Source: Marininema halotolerans (GTDB lineage: Bacteria; Bacillota; Bacilli; Thermoactinomycetales; DSM-45169). From it: a stretch of 64,000 bases of DNA. Shown here piece by piece: positions 57,003 through 64,000 of this stretch. A program made the position numbers and the translations under genes. The notes beneath the pieces were generated by a model, which searched no databases, was not told the DNA's origin, and saw only the letters and a list, made by a program, of their open reading frames with translations. Numbering within the stretch: position 1 is the stretch's first letter; each line of letters opens with the position of its first letter. The stretch spans positions 1 to 64,000 of the forward strand of contig NZ_FPAA01000007.1 of NCBI RefSeq assembly GCF_900116235.1. The letters run 5' to 3'.

Positions 57003-57401
57003 GTGATTCCATCGAGTAGCGCTCTCTTAGCGGCTCACCAGGCGATGGTGAATGCCCTGACGAAGGACAATGCCCTGATGTCTAAGGTCACGGCGGTAGT
57101 CAATCGCGTGCCGAGTAGCCCCCCCACTCTCCCTTATATTGTGGTGGAGGGAGGGGATTCTCTTCCTTTCCGCGGGCTTTCCCCGGAGGGAGAAAAAATA
57201 ACGATTCCCCTTAGTGTCTATGGCAAGACGGATGAACTTAGCGATTTACAAGCAATTCTTAGCGATGTGCAGCGCGTTCTTATTCATCAACCTTTAGTGA
57301 TTTCCGGTGTTGGACAAGGGGTGGGTGTTCTGGTTACCAGTCAATGGATCCAAAATCCCGCCAATGACCAAGTGCGTATGAAAATAAGTATGGATTGTTA
57401 A
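57003..57401 (+). CDS. Tail completion/terminator-type protein (DUF3168-like)
   Basis: 132 aa from GTG 57003; the frame reaches ATG 56961 but that would place the start within the LexA box, and ATG 57045 is another option. Body: ALLAAHQAMVNALTKDNALM, then LPYIVVEGGDSLPF and ITIPLSVYGKTDELSDLQAI, typical of DUF3168 phage tail completion proteins. In siphophages this protein caps the tail at the head-proximal end; a tail-only particle would also need it. Confidence 0.72.
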   Translation: MIPSSSALLAAHQAMVNALTKDNALMSKVTAVVNRVPSSPPTLPYIVVEGGDSLPFRGLSPEGEKITIPLSVYGKTDELSDLQAILSDVQRVLIHQPLVISGVGQGVGVLVTSQWIQNPANDQVRMKISMDC

Positions 57402-57426
57402 TTTGATCAGTTAAGGAGCGATGATG

Positions 57427-57855
57427 ATGGCATCACAAGCGATTCGTGGGTTTGAAGGAAAAGTGTATGTATCCAGCGATGAGGGAACGACCTATCAAGC
57501 GATTGCAGGGATTACGGATTCGACATTGACCATTAGCCAAGAGGAACTCGAAGCGGGTAGCTTCGATAGTAAAGGCTGGATGGAATATATCCCAGGATTG
57601 AAGGAATGGGAACTCGAAACCGAAGGGCTGTATATTTTAGCAGATGCAAGCCAGGAAAGTTTATATCAAACCCTCGTAGGGGGCTCTACGGTTAAAGTTC
57701 GTTTATTTCCCAAAAACGGAGTCGGGAACAAAGGTTATGAAGGAGAAGCCTTCATCACTTCCTGGGAGGTAGAAAATGCGGTGGACGATCTAGTAACCGT
57801 CTCTGCTACTTTCCGTGGCTCAGGGGAAATCATGAGTGTAACCGCTTCTGCGTAA
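57427..57855 (+). CDS. Major tail (tube) protein
   Basis: 142 aa; ATG 57427 or 57424 fit AAGGAG best. Sequence GFEGKVYVSSDEGTTYQAIA, then SQEELEAGSFDSKGWMEYIP and a C-terminal VDDLVTVSATFRGSGEI strand match TP901-1-type siphophage tube proteins. Followed by a hairpin at 57876-57900. No sheath gene precedes it, so the tail is non-contractile. Confidence 0.88.
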   Translation: MASQAIRGFEGKVYVSSDEGTTYQAIAGITDSTLTISQEELEAGSFDSKGWMEYIPGLKEWELETEGLYILADASQESLYQTLVGGSTVKVRLFPKNGVGNKGYEGEAFITSWEVENAVDDLVTVSATFRGSGEIMSVTASA

Positions 57856-57875
57856 TCAATGCGATAAAAAAACTT

Positions 57876-57901
57876 AAAAGCCCTTTAAAAAAGGGCTTTT
57901 C
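57876..57901 (+). terminator. Partial terminator after the tube gene
   Basis: Perfect 11-bp stem AAAAGCCCTTT / AAAGGGCTTTT with a 3-base loop followed by CTTTATA. It could lower transcription of later genes relative to the abundant tube protein. Confidence 0.65.
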
Positions 57902-57925
57902 TTTATATACAAGGAGGAATTACGC

Positions 57926-58527
57926 ATGGCAAACAAACAACGAGGAATCGTCGATATTCAATTGGATAAGAAACGCCGTTTGAAATTTAATATGAATGCA
58001 TTGACGGAGTTAGAAGATGCGCTGGGGATGCCGATCACGGGCTTAAGTAGTCAAAAAGTCGGGATGAAGGAATTGCGGGCGATGCTATGGGCGGGACTTT
58101 TGCATGAAGATGCTGACCTTACTTTAAAAGAAGCGGGGGACCTCATGGAGATGGAGAAGCTCCATGAAATTAGTGAGAAGGTGACGGAAGCGATGACCAT
58201 TGCCTTTCCCCAACAAGGGAAAAAAAAGAAGGTGAGCGGTCCGAATGGAGTTGGTCCGAAGCCAAACGCCTAGCCTTCGGTCCGCTAAACCTTGGGGTCG
58301 AGGAATTCTGGTCCATCACCCCGACCGAACTAAATGACTTAGCATTGGGTTACCATGATCGCATGGATCAAGAGATGCAACGCCTAGCCTGGCACGCAGC
58401 AAATCTTATGAATGTTCATCTTAAGAAAAAGGTAACCGTGAAAAAGCTACTAGGGAAAGAAAAAGATGTGACTAAAGCGGAAAAAGAGAAGAAATTTGCC
58501 GAGCTGACGCAAAAGCTCAGCAAGTGA
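57926..58527 (+). CDS. Tail assembly chaperone G and -1 frameshift product GT
   Basis: Zero frame: 115 aa, 57926-58273 (gpG-like), starting ANKQRGIVDIQLDKKRRLKF behind AAGGAGG. Near its end lies A-AAA-AAG at 58222-58228, the E. coli dnaX-type slippery site in the correct frame. A -1 shift there joins the frame EGERSEWSWSEAKRLAFGPL, then GVEEFWSITPTELNDLALGY, which runs to 58527 and gives a 200-aa GT protein. The LxxEEFWxxTPxEL pattern is typical of the T part of tail chaperones. The GT form is needed in small amounts to bind tape measure and tube. Confidence 0.9.
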
Positions 58528-58613
58528 GTGGAAAGTCCTCAAAGCGCTATTCTTTGTAAGAAGTGATGGTCTTTTTTAGTTATGTGACAGGGTTGTGAGA
58601 GGTGGAAGGGCTT

Positions 58614-58967
58614 CTAATTCCATATCTCAATGGGCTGTTTTTCGGGATCTGTGGGATGTAGTATCCAGTGATCCTCTTCTTTTACAATACGTTTATAGCA
58701 ACGAAGACAGGAGAATTCAGTAACTTGGATCTCAACTTTTGCTTTGAGTTTACAAACCGGACAAGGCACCTTGATAATCGGATAGCGTTTGCGGCGCATC
58801 CAAAGAACGATGAGTAGCGGGATATAGAAGATGGGGATAAGGACGACACCGACAAGAGTGAAAAAAAGAAGGACAATAATAGTGTAAAGGGTAACAACGG
58901 CATAATTCCATTTTGGATGCCGGTTAGGTTGTTGCTCTTTCAAAATCATTAAATTTAGTGCCTTCAT
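58614..58967 (-). CDS. Small membrane protein with zinc ribbon (cargo paralog 1)
   Basis: 117 aa on the strand opposite the tail genes. N-terminal cytosolic QQPNRHPKWN, two hydrophobic helices (VVTLYTIIVLLFFTLVGVVL, IFYIPLLIVLWM), a basic RRKRYPIIKVP, then Cys pairs CPVC...CLRC (zinc ribbon). Shares layout with the two genes downstream of it in the same orientation (59038 and 59465). Function unknown. The AT-rich antisense insertion in a tail operon is typical of cargo (moron) genes. Confidence 0.78.
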   Translation of the reverse strand: MKALNLMILKEQQPNRHPKWNYAVVTLYTIIVLLFFTLVGVVLIPIFYIPLLIVLWMRRKRYPIIKVPCPVCKLKAKVEIQVTEFSCLRCYKRIVKEEDHWILHPTDPEKQPIEIWN

Positions 58968-59037
58968 GAATTATGTCTCCCTCTATTTACATTGTTGAAA
59001 AAAGCGACACTGCTATAGATAATTTTTTTGATCATTG

Positions 59038-59357
59038 CTAGCAATCTACTGAATTCAATAACACCCAAGAATCTCCTTCTTTAGTGAGTCGTTCAAAACA
59101 TTTGGGACATGTAATTTCGGACACTTGTAATTCTACCTTTGTTTTAGATCCGCACTCCGGGCATTTGGCCTTGGTGACAGGATACCGGGAATGGCGAATC
59201 CAACCGATGATACCGAGTGGGATTAAGAAAATGGGTGCAAAGATAAAACCGATAACGGATGCGAAACTAACAATAATAAGTGCGATAAAGGTATTATAAG
59301 CTTTGTTCCATTTTGGATATCGATTCGGCTGATGCTCTTTCGCATCTTATTGTACAT
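59038..59357 (-). pseudogene. Frameshifted zinc-ribbon membrane protein (cargo paralog 2)
   Basis: An ATG with a good site (AAAGGAGCACATTGAA) begins at 59357, but its frame is lost after about five codons. The coding frame is one base off: QPNRYPKWNKAYNTFIALII, then VIGFIFAPIFLIPLGIIG, RYPVTKAKCPEC and TCPKCFERL, ending at 59038. It parallels paralog 1 at QQPNRxPKWN and the cysteines. The Cys frame opens after a TAA with no start codon, so a one-base indel near the N-terminus has broken the gene, or an unusual start is used. Confidence 0.75.
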
Positions 59358-59464
59358 TTCAATGTGCTCCTTTGAAGATAAAAGTGATTTGGGAAAGCCA
59401 TTTAGGAAAGAAAGATAAACTAGAAAAAGAAGAGGTTGGATAGGGTCAAAATAAGCGATAGAGG

Positions 59465-59770
59465 TTAGAAGTCAGGGGATTCGATATAATTGGATCCATC
59501 TTTTTCAAGAAGGTGGAGACAGACGCAATGAAATTTCTGCACATCAGGCTCTACCTTTAGCGTTGTTTTGCATCTAGGGCAAGTAACCTTGATTACCGGA
59601 TAACGTAGTTGCATTGCTATTGTAAATAGGGAAGTGAATGAAAGTAACAATCCAATAGGGATCCCAACAATGCTTATCATACAGATGATACAAGCAGCAG
59701 TTTGAAAATAGGCAGCTTTAAACCATTTGTGTCGTCGGGGTAGACGTTCGGACATATAATAGTCATTCAT
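59465..59770 (-). CDS. Small membrane protein with zinc ribbon (cargo paralog 3)
   Basis: 101 aa, ATG 59770 behind AAGGAGTG. MNDYYMSERLPRRHKWFKAA, two helices (TAACIICMISIVGIPIGLLL and next), LRYPVIKVTCPRCKTTLKVE, then FHCVCLHLL: same plan as the other two copies. The first gene of the antisense set; about 107 bases separate it from paralog 2. Divergent from the tape-measure gene, and probably expressed from its own promoter. Confidence 0.75.
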   Translation of the reverse strand: MNDYYMSERLPRRHKWFKAAYFQTAACIICMISIVGIPIGLLLSFTSLFTIAMQLRYPVIKVTCPRCKTTLKVEPDVQKFHCVCLHLLEKDGSNYIESPDF

Positions 59771-59856
59771 GATGGATACACTCCTTTTTTAAAAATAGGG
59801 ATAGATAAATTGGTTAAATTTTCATTCATGTTTATTATACAGAAAGAGGTGAAGAT

Positions 59857-61470
59857 ATGGCAGAGCAAATTCCCCAAATCGATTTAAAACCCATTGAGAA
59901 GTCGTTAAATGATTTGGATAAAAAATTATTAGAAATAAACAATATTAGTAAAAAATTCGAAAACAATTTAATAACTCAAAAAAACAGAGAAGAAGGAGCG
60001 AAGGAAATTGGCACCGTGAGCTTAATGATTTATGGGGCGGTTGTATTAGGTTTATGGACCTTAGTCCAAGATGATGCGGCGGTAAAAGCATCTCTAGAGG
60101 GATTAAGTGATGCATTATCCAGCCTGGGGAGCTCTGTGGCACCGGTTTTTGCTACCTTGATTGATATCCTCACCAGTGTAGTGAACGCCTTTAATTCCCT
60201 TCCCGAACCGGCAAAACAATTTATATTGGTTGGATTTTTAATCATGGGTGTCCTATTTGGTATCTTAGGAGCTATAATTCCGGTAATCGCATCAATAGCG
60301 GCAATGTCGGCTGCGACGGGAACTTTTGCCGCTGCTGCTCTACCGGTTGTAGCGACCATTGCGCTGATTGTACTCGCTCTTGCCGGCCTGATCGCAGGGT
60401 TGATCTACGCCTACAACCACTTTGAAGGGTTTCGAAATTTAGTGAATGCCGTCTGGACATCGATTCAGGAGGGGTTAGCAGCGGTTTGGGCGGTGATTCA
60501 ACCGGCTTTGATTGCGATTGCTGATTTCTTTATCGCCCAGTGGCAGAAGGTAGTGGATTGGTGGAATACGATGCTGCCTACATTTATGGCGGTGTGGAAT
60601 GCGATCTGGACCTTTATCCAACCGATTGTTGCGGCGATTGTCAGTTATATTCAGATGGGCTTTCAGACGTTGCTCGTGATTCTTACAGGAATTTGGGAAG
60701 TGATTCAAGCGGTGCTTGTGGCGGCATGGGAAGTGATCAAAGCCGTGATTAGTGCCGCGATTAATATCATTCTTTCAATTATTAGTTTCTTTGTCTATCT
60801 GTTTACCGGTCAGTGGGGAAAGATGTGGGAATCCGCATTAAATATCCTCAAAAGTATTGGGGGGATGCTGACGTCGATTGTGGGGGCGATTGTGAATATG
60901 ATCGTCAAAATTATCGGCAGTTTGATCGTGATGGTTGCCAACATCTTTAAAAACATTTGGCAGGGAGCTTTAAACATTACGAGTGATCTTCTCGGGGGGA
61001 TTAGTAGTAAAATTTCTTCCTTTTGTAAGGGGGCAAGGGATTGGGGCGTCAATATGATCGAACAGTTTGTGGCAGGGATTCGATCCGGAATTACCTGGGT
61101 AACCGATGCGGTCAATGACGTTGTCAATTCGGTGAAGGATTTCCTAGGGTTCTCCTCCCCAACGAAAAAAGGGCCGGGAAGTCAGTCGAATAAATGGGCA
61201 CCTAACTTTATGGAGATGTTTACTGCGGGGATCAAGATGGGAATGCCAGCGCTGAAGAGTGTGGCCAGTCAATCCGCCAGTCAGCTTGCCATCTTAGGAC
61301 AGTCTCAAGGCAGTGGTGGTTTGGCGCTGGCGGGTGGAGGTGCAGCATCTTCCCCAACGATTCAAATCGATCAAATGCATGTCCGCAATGATCAGGATAT
61401 TCGCTTGATCAGCCAGGAGTTGTGGCGACTCCATCAACGGCAGGCAAGATCCTTTGGAGGTCGAGCATAA
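59857..61470 (+). CDS. Tail tape measure protein
   Basis: 537 aa from ATG 59857 behind AAAGAGGTG. Very hydrophobic central part with repeated helices and W-rich repeats (AVWNAIWTFIQPIVAAIVSY, GIWEVIQAVLVAAWEVIKAV), then GARDWGVNMIEQFVAGIRSG and FLGFSSPTKKGPGSQSNKW, a classic tape-measure C-terminus. Short: at about 1.5 A per residue it would set a tail near 80 nm. Its stop overlaps the Dit ATG by one base. Confidence 0.9.
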   Translation: MAEQIPQIDLKPIEKSLNDLDKKLLEINNISKKFENNLITQKNREEGAKEIGTVSLMIYGAVVLGLWTLVQDDAAVKASLEGLSDALSSLGSSVAPVFATLIDILTSVVNAFNSLPEPAKQFILVGFLIMGVLFGILGAIIPVIASIAAMSAATGTFAAAALPVVATIALIVLALAGLIAGLIYAYNHFEGFRNLVNAVWTSIQEGLAAVWAVIQPALIAIADFFIAQWQKVVDWWNTMLPTFMAVWNAIWTFIQPIVAAIVSYIQMGFQTLLVILTGIWEVIQAVLVAAWEVIKAVISAAINIILSIISFFVYLFTGQWGKMWESALNILKSIGGMLTSIVGAIVNMIVKIIGSLIVMVANIFKNIWQGALNITSDLLGGISSKISSFCKGARDWGVNMIEQFVAGIRSGITWVTDAVNDVVNSVKDFLGFSSPTKKGPGSQSNKWAPNFMEMFTAGIKMGMPALKSVASQSASQLAILGQSQGSGGLALAGGGAASSPTIQIDQMHVRNDQDIRLISQELWRLHQRQARSFGGRA

Positions 61471-62231
61471 TGGGATTTACATTCGCAGGGATCCATAGCA
61501 AGCAACTTGGACTAAAAGTGATGAATATTACACGCTCGATTGCTCCAGGAATTCGTGCAAAGACCGTGAAGGTTCCGGGGAAAGCAGGGGTGTATGATAT
61601 GGGAATTGAAGTGGACGAGCTTCAAATTCCCATTGAGGTGTTACTGATGGGAAAAAATGCGCTGGACATCAGAGAACAAGTGCGGAATCTAGCGGCATGG
61701 CTACGTCAGCAGCAGCACCTTGAAGAGCTAATCTTTGATGATGAGCCGGATAAATTGTATTGGGCACGGTTGGTGGATGAGACAGAACTGGATGAGATTG
61801 CATTATCGGGGAAGGGGACGATCACTTTTTTGATTCCCGATCCCCTTGCTTATGCCATCGAGGATGATACCTTTACCAGTTCATTGAACACGCTCGTCTT
61901 TGAACGAAAAGGCACCGCTCCCTCTCAGCCCATCATTACAATCCAAGGCGTCTCCGATGGAATGGAGAGTGGTTTTGAACTCTCCTTAAACGAGCAGGCG
62001 ATGAAATATACTGGGATGCTAGGCGAAGGGGAGACACTTGTCATTGATGCTTCATCCAAAACGGCTTATGTAATCAGGGTGGATCAGACCAAGATCAGTG
62101 CCTTAAATGGGATCGACCCGCTAACTTTCCCCGTTACCGATCCATTACAGGAGAATTCTTTAACGGTTACACCCTTTGGTGCTGCGACGTTTACCCAGAT
62201 GAAAATCGAATGCGGTAGTTGTTGGTACTAA
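61470..62231 (+). CDS. Distal tail (Dit) protein
   Basis: 253 aa from ATG 61470 in the TAATG junction. Start GFTFAGIHSKQLGLKVMNIT, KVPGKAGVYDMGIEVDEL and FDDEPDKLYWARLVDETELD match siphophage Dit/'phage tail family' proteins. Dit forms the hexameric hub at the tail tip. The longer frame to 61422 lies within the tape-measure gene. Confidence 0.9.
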   Translation: MGFTFAGIHSKQLGLKVMNITRSIAPGIRAKTVKVPGKAGVYDMGIEVDELQIPIEVLLMGKNALDIREQVRNLAAWLRQQQHLEELIFDDEPDKLYWARLVDETELDEIALSGKGTITFLIPDPLAYAIEDDTFTSSLNTLVFERKGTAPSQPIITIQGVSDGMESGFELSLNEQAMKYTGMLGEGETLVIDASSKTAYVIRVDQTKISALNGIDPLTFPVTDPLQENSLTVTPFGAATFTQMKIECGSCWY

Positions 62232-62247
62232 TCAAGACGAGATCCAG

Positions 62248-62292
62248 AGAAAGAGGGAAGGGGAGAAGGCTCCCTGGCTCTTTCTTTTTTTC
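62248..62292 (+). terminator. Partial terminator after the dit gene
   Basis: Imperfect inverted repeat around GAAAGAGGGAAGGGGAG...CTCCCTGGCTCTTTC followed by a run of T. Possible transcript attenuator before the fibre-like gene. Confidence 0.55.
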
Positions 62293-62319
62293 ATATTTTG
62301 AAGGCAGGAGGAGAATGAC

Positions 62320-63351
62320 GTGGCAAAAACACCCTTTGGCAAATTAGGCAGTGAAGAGATTCTGTCCGTTCATTTAAATGGGATTCAAGCCTCAATCAAT
62401 CACTTAGAGGATGTTCTTTCGATGCGGACAGCGTCAAAAACCAATCGTCCCCTAACAGCCTATGTCGATATGGCAGAAAAAGCGGCTCGTTATCGGATCT
62501 ATGAAGGGGCCGAAAGTAATTGGCTCTATACCCCAGAGCCGGTGATCAAACGAAACAGTGTGGTAGTTCCGCCTGCTGAATATAACTTGCAGGCAGAGTA
62601 TGGTGCGGTCATATTTCATGTGCAACAAAATGAGGCGGATGTGATCACCGCGGATTATACCCACATCACCAATCAATCAGCGACGATGGAGAGTGTGGAA
62701 GAAAGAATCAGCGCCCTTGAACAGGGTGGCGGGGGTGGCAATGGCGGGACGGGGGGGTTGTTGGATGATTTAGTGAAGCATTATCCAGGAACGTATCGCT
62801 CCCATGGGATTTCGACTCAGAATGCCGCATCCGGAGTTGCTGTCCCTGCTAGCACCATTGATATCTTTCCCTTTAAAGTGTATGAAACGGTGATCTGCGA
62901 TAAGATGGGGGCCCAAGTTTCAACAGCGGGTGCGGGAGCGTTGAGCACCTTTGCGGTATATCAAGATAAAAATGGCTATCCAGGTACACTGATCGCCCAA
63001 ACCGGAGCGGTGGATTGTTCCAGCACGGGATGGAAAGAGGCGGCTTTTTCCACAGGGAATCTTACGTTAAATGCAGGGAGTTACTGGATTGGTCGCTTTA
63101 CCAATAATGGGATTGCCTTTAGTGGACTGGACCCTTCCTGTAACTATCCCGTTCCCTCCGCTCCTCCCTTGGGCTCCAGTACAATCAATAACGCGGTTGG
63201 AATCGGAGGGGGTGTGGGGGGCGTTCGCTATGCTACCTCCTTTGGCTCGGGGATTTTTCCAAGTACCTTTCCAGCCGCTGGTACAGGTTCTGCTCCCCAA
63301 TACTTCGAGCGCAACGCCTATGGTTCTCCGTGGATTCGGCGCAAACCCTAA
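62320..63351 (+). CDS. Tail fibre / receptor-binding-like structural protein
   Basis: 343 aa from GTG 62320 behind AGGAGGAGAATGAC. N-terminal part (FGKLGSEEILSVHLNGIQAS) may dock on the tail hub; a glycine-rich linker GGGGGNGGTGG near residue 140 separates a C-terminal beta-rich domain (ASTIDIFPFKVYETVICDKM, FTNNGIAFSGLD). That suggests a trimeric fibre or carbohydrate-binding head. Its place between Dit and Tal is unusual, as fibres often follow Tal. No family recognised with certainty. Confidence 0.65.
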   Translation: MAKTPFGKLGSEEILSVHLNGIQASINHLEDVLSMRTASKTNRPLTAYVDMAEKAARYRIYEGAESNWLYTPEPVIKRNSVVVPPAEYNLQAEYGAVIFHVQQNEADVITADYTHITNQSATMESVEERISALEQGGGGGNGGTGGLLDDLVKHYPGTYRSHGISTQNAASGVAVPASTIDIFPFKVYETVICDKMGAQVSTAGAGALSTFAVYQDKNGYPGTLIAQTGAVDCSSTGWKEAAFSTGNLTLNAGSYWIGRFTNNGIAFSGLDPSCNYPVPSAPPLGSSTINNAVGIGGGVGGVRYATSFGSGIFPSTFPAAGTGSAPQYFERNAYGSPWIRRKP

Positions 63352-63480
63352 GGGGGCTATCTGCATTACCTGGGGTACCCCTTCGAAAGATGGGTTTCCA
63401 TCCACAGGACCATCAAGTAAAACCCAAAATGAAGGGATAAGTAAAGTGTTCGGTCAGTTCAATAAGGTGGTGATGGAGGA

Positions 63481-64000
63481 TTGTTATATAACCGGCTAGG
63501 TAGTGCTTATTATAATCGCTCATTCATTTTATATAATCAGTTTGTAATCCCTGAGGAAGCGCCTTATCACAAGCTTTCTGAAGCGCCGATTGTCGTATTA
63601 GATCAGGAGCGTCAGCCTGTAGCTGTGCTCGATCATGTGACGGAGCTGGTCATTACAGAAGAGATCAATGGGGAAGAAACGCTCGATCTTACGCTCCCCT
63701 TTGATGATCCGAAACGCCTCTTCCTCGAGAATGAAAATATGATTCAACTTAATCATCATCTCTATGTCATTCGTCGAGTGCATCATACACGGAGTAGCGC
63801 AGGGGAAAGAGAGACGCAAGTATATGCAGAAGCCCTCTGGTACGACCTCCAGTATACCGACCCCATGCAAAAATCCGAGTGGGCGGATCAAACCCCCTAT
63901 CAAGTGCTTCAGGATATTTTAGCAGGTACTGATTGGCGTGTAGGGGTTTGTGAAGTGAATGCGTTACGTAGCATGTCCGTGGATGTCGGACTCACCAACC
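63481..64000 (+). CDS. Tail-associated lysin/endopeptidase-like (Tal) protein, N-terminal part, truncated by window end
   Basis: Open frame to the end: LSEAPIVVLDQERQPVAVLD, then HVTELVITEEINGEETLDLT, HHLYVIRRVHHTR and QVYAEALWYDLQYTDP, characteristic of the siphophage prophage-tail (Tal) baseplate hub. The start is uncertain: TTG 63481 is only one base from GGAGG, and a TAA lies 5 codons upstream. A non-coding-looking 129-base stretch (63352-63480) precedes it, so a small deletion or frameshift at the N-terminus is possible. Confidence 0.8.
   Translation, partial: MLYNRLGSAYYNRSFILYNQFVIPEEAPYHKLSEAPIVVLDQERQPVAVLDHVTELVITEEINGEETLDLTLPFDDPKRLFLENENMIQLNHHLYVIRRVHHTRSSAGERETQVYAEALWYDLQYTDPMQKSEWADQTPYQVLQDILAGTDWRVGVCEVNALRSMSVDVGLTN

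Noticed and set aside
63071-63499. 142-aa open frame in another frame of the fibre-like gene
   Set aside because: It is a shadow of the 62320-63351 gene, low-complexity and without a ribosome site.
56103-64000. Complete intact prophage
   Set aside because: No integrase, repressor, terminase, portal or capsid genes are seen before the tail genes; downstream sequence is not in the window.

Overview
The window reads as chromosomal DNA of a Gram-positive endospore-former-type bacterium (Bacillota, order Bacillales). Reasons: strong GGAGG ribosome sites, frequent TTG/GTG starts, the purEKBCSQLFMNHD gene order of Bacillus, a yerB-yerC-pcrA-ligA block, and an RNPP-type regulator with a secreted peptide. 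Thermoactinomycetaceae is my best family-level guess, by inference only. It opens inside the 3' end of a 5S rRNA gene.

Layout. 1-4.4 kb: 5S end, a small peptide plus a DUF4396 membrane protein, and a large secreted multidomain protein. 4.2-19.1 kb: a defence island with a small HTH-like protein, a WYL regulator, a complete type I-D CRISPR-Cas operon (cas10d-csc2-csc1-cas3'-cas4-cas1-cas2-cas6), a coupled RelE/UvrD-helicase fusion gene, and a 20-repeat array. 19.5-33.2 kb: the purine operon, behind probable PurR boxes and a guanine-type riboswitch with terminator. 33.4-37.3 kb: enoyl-CoA hydratase-like protein, two divergent Nudix proteins, and a Ca2+/H+ antiporter. 37.6-43.9 kb: an operon combining a glycosyltransferase, two CDP-alcohol phosphatidyltransferase-family proteins, a nucleotidyltransferase, a glycerol-1-phosphate-dehydrogenase-like enzyme and a teichoic-acid-type ABC exporter; it looks like an undescribed polyol-phosphate surface polymer pathway. 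44-47 kb: ECF sigma factor, anti-sigma factor and two membrane proteins. 47-53.2 kb: yerB, yerC, pcrA, ligA. 53.3-54.3 kb: two paralogous small proteins of unknown function.

54.3-64 kb: an HTH-TPR (RNPP) regulator overlapping a 46-residue secreted-peptide gene, next to a phage-tail gene cluster. The cluster has two identical LexA-type boxes, an Xpf-like sigma factor, tail completion, tube, tail-assembly chaperone with a dnaX-like -1 frameshift site, tape measure, distal tail, fibre-like and Tal proteins. No head, portal or terminase genes lie before the tail genes, so a flexible (F-type) tailocin under SOS control is the leading hypothesis. Inside it, on the opposite strand, lie three related small zinc-ribbon membrane-protein genes, one of them frameshifted.

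The most novel candidates are the RelE-UvrD gene embedded in the I-D operon, the glycerol-1-phosphate polymer operon, the RNPP/peptide pair beside an SOS-controlled tail cluster, and the antisense cargo genes inside the tail cluster.
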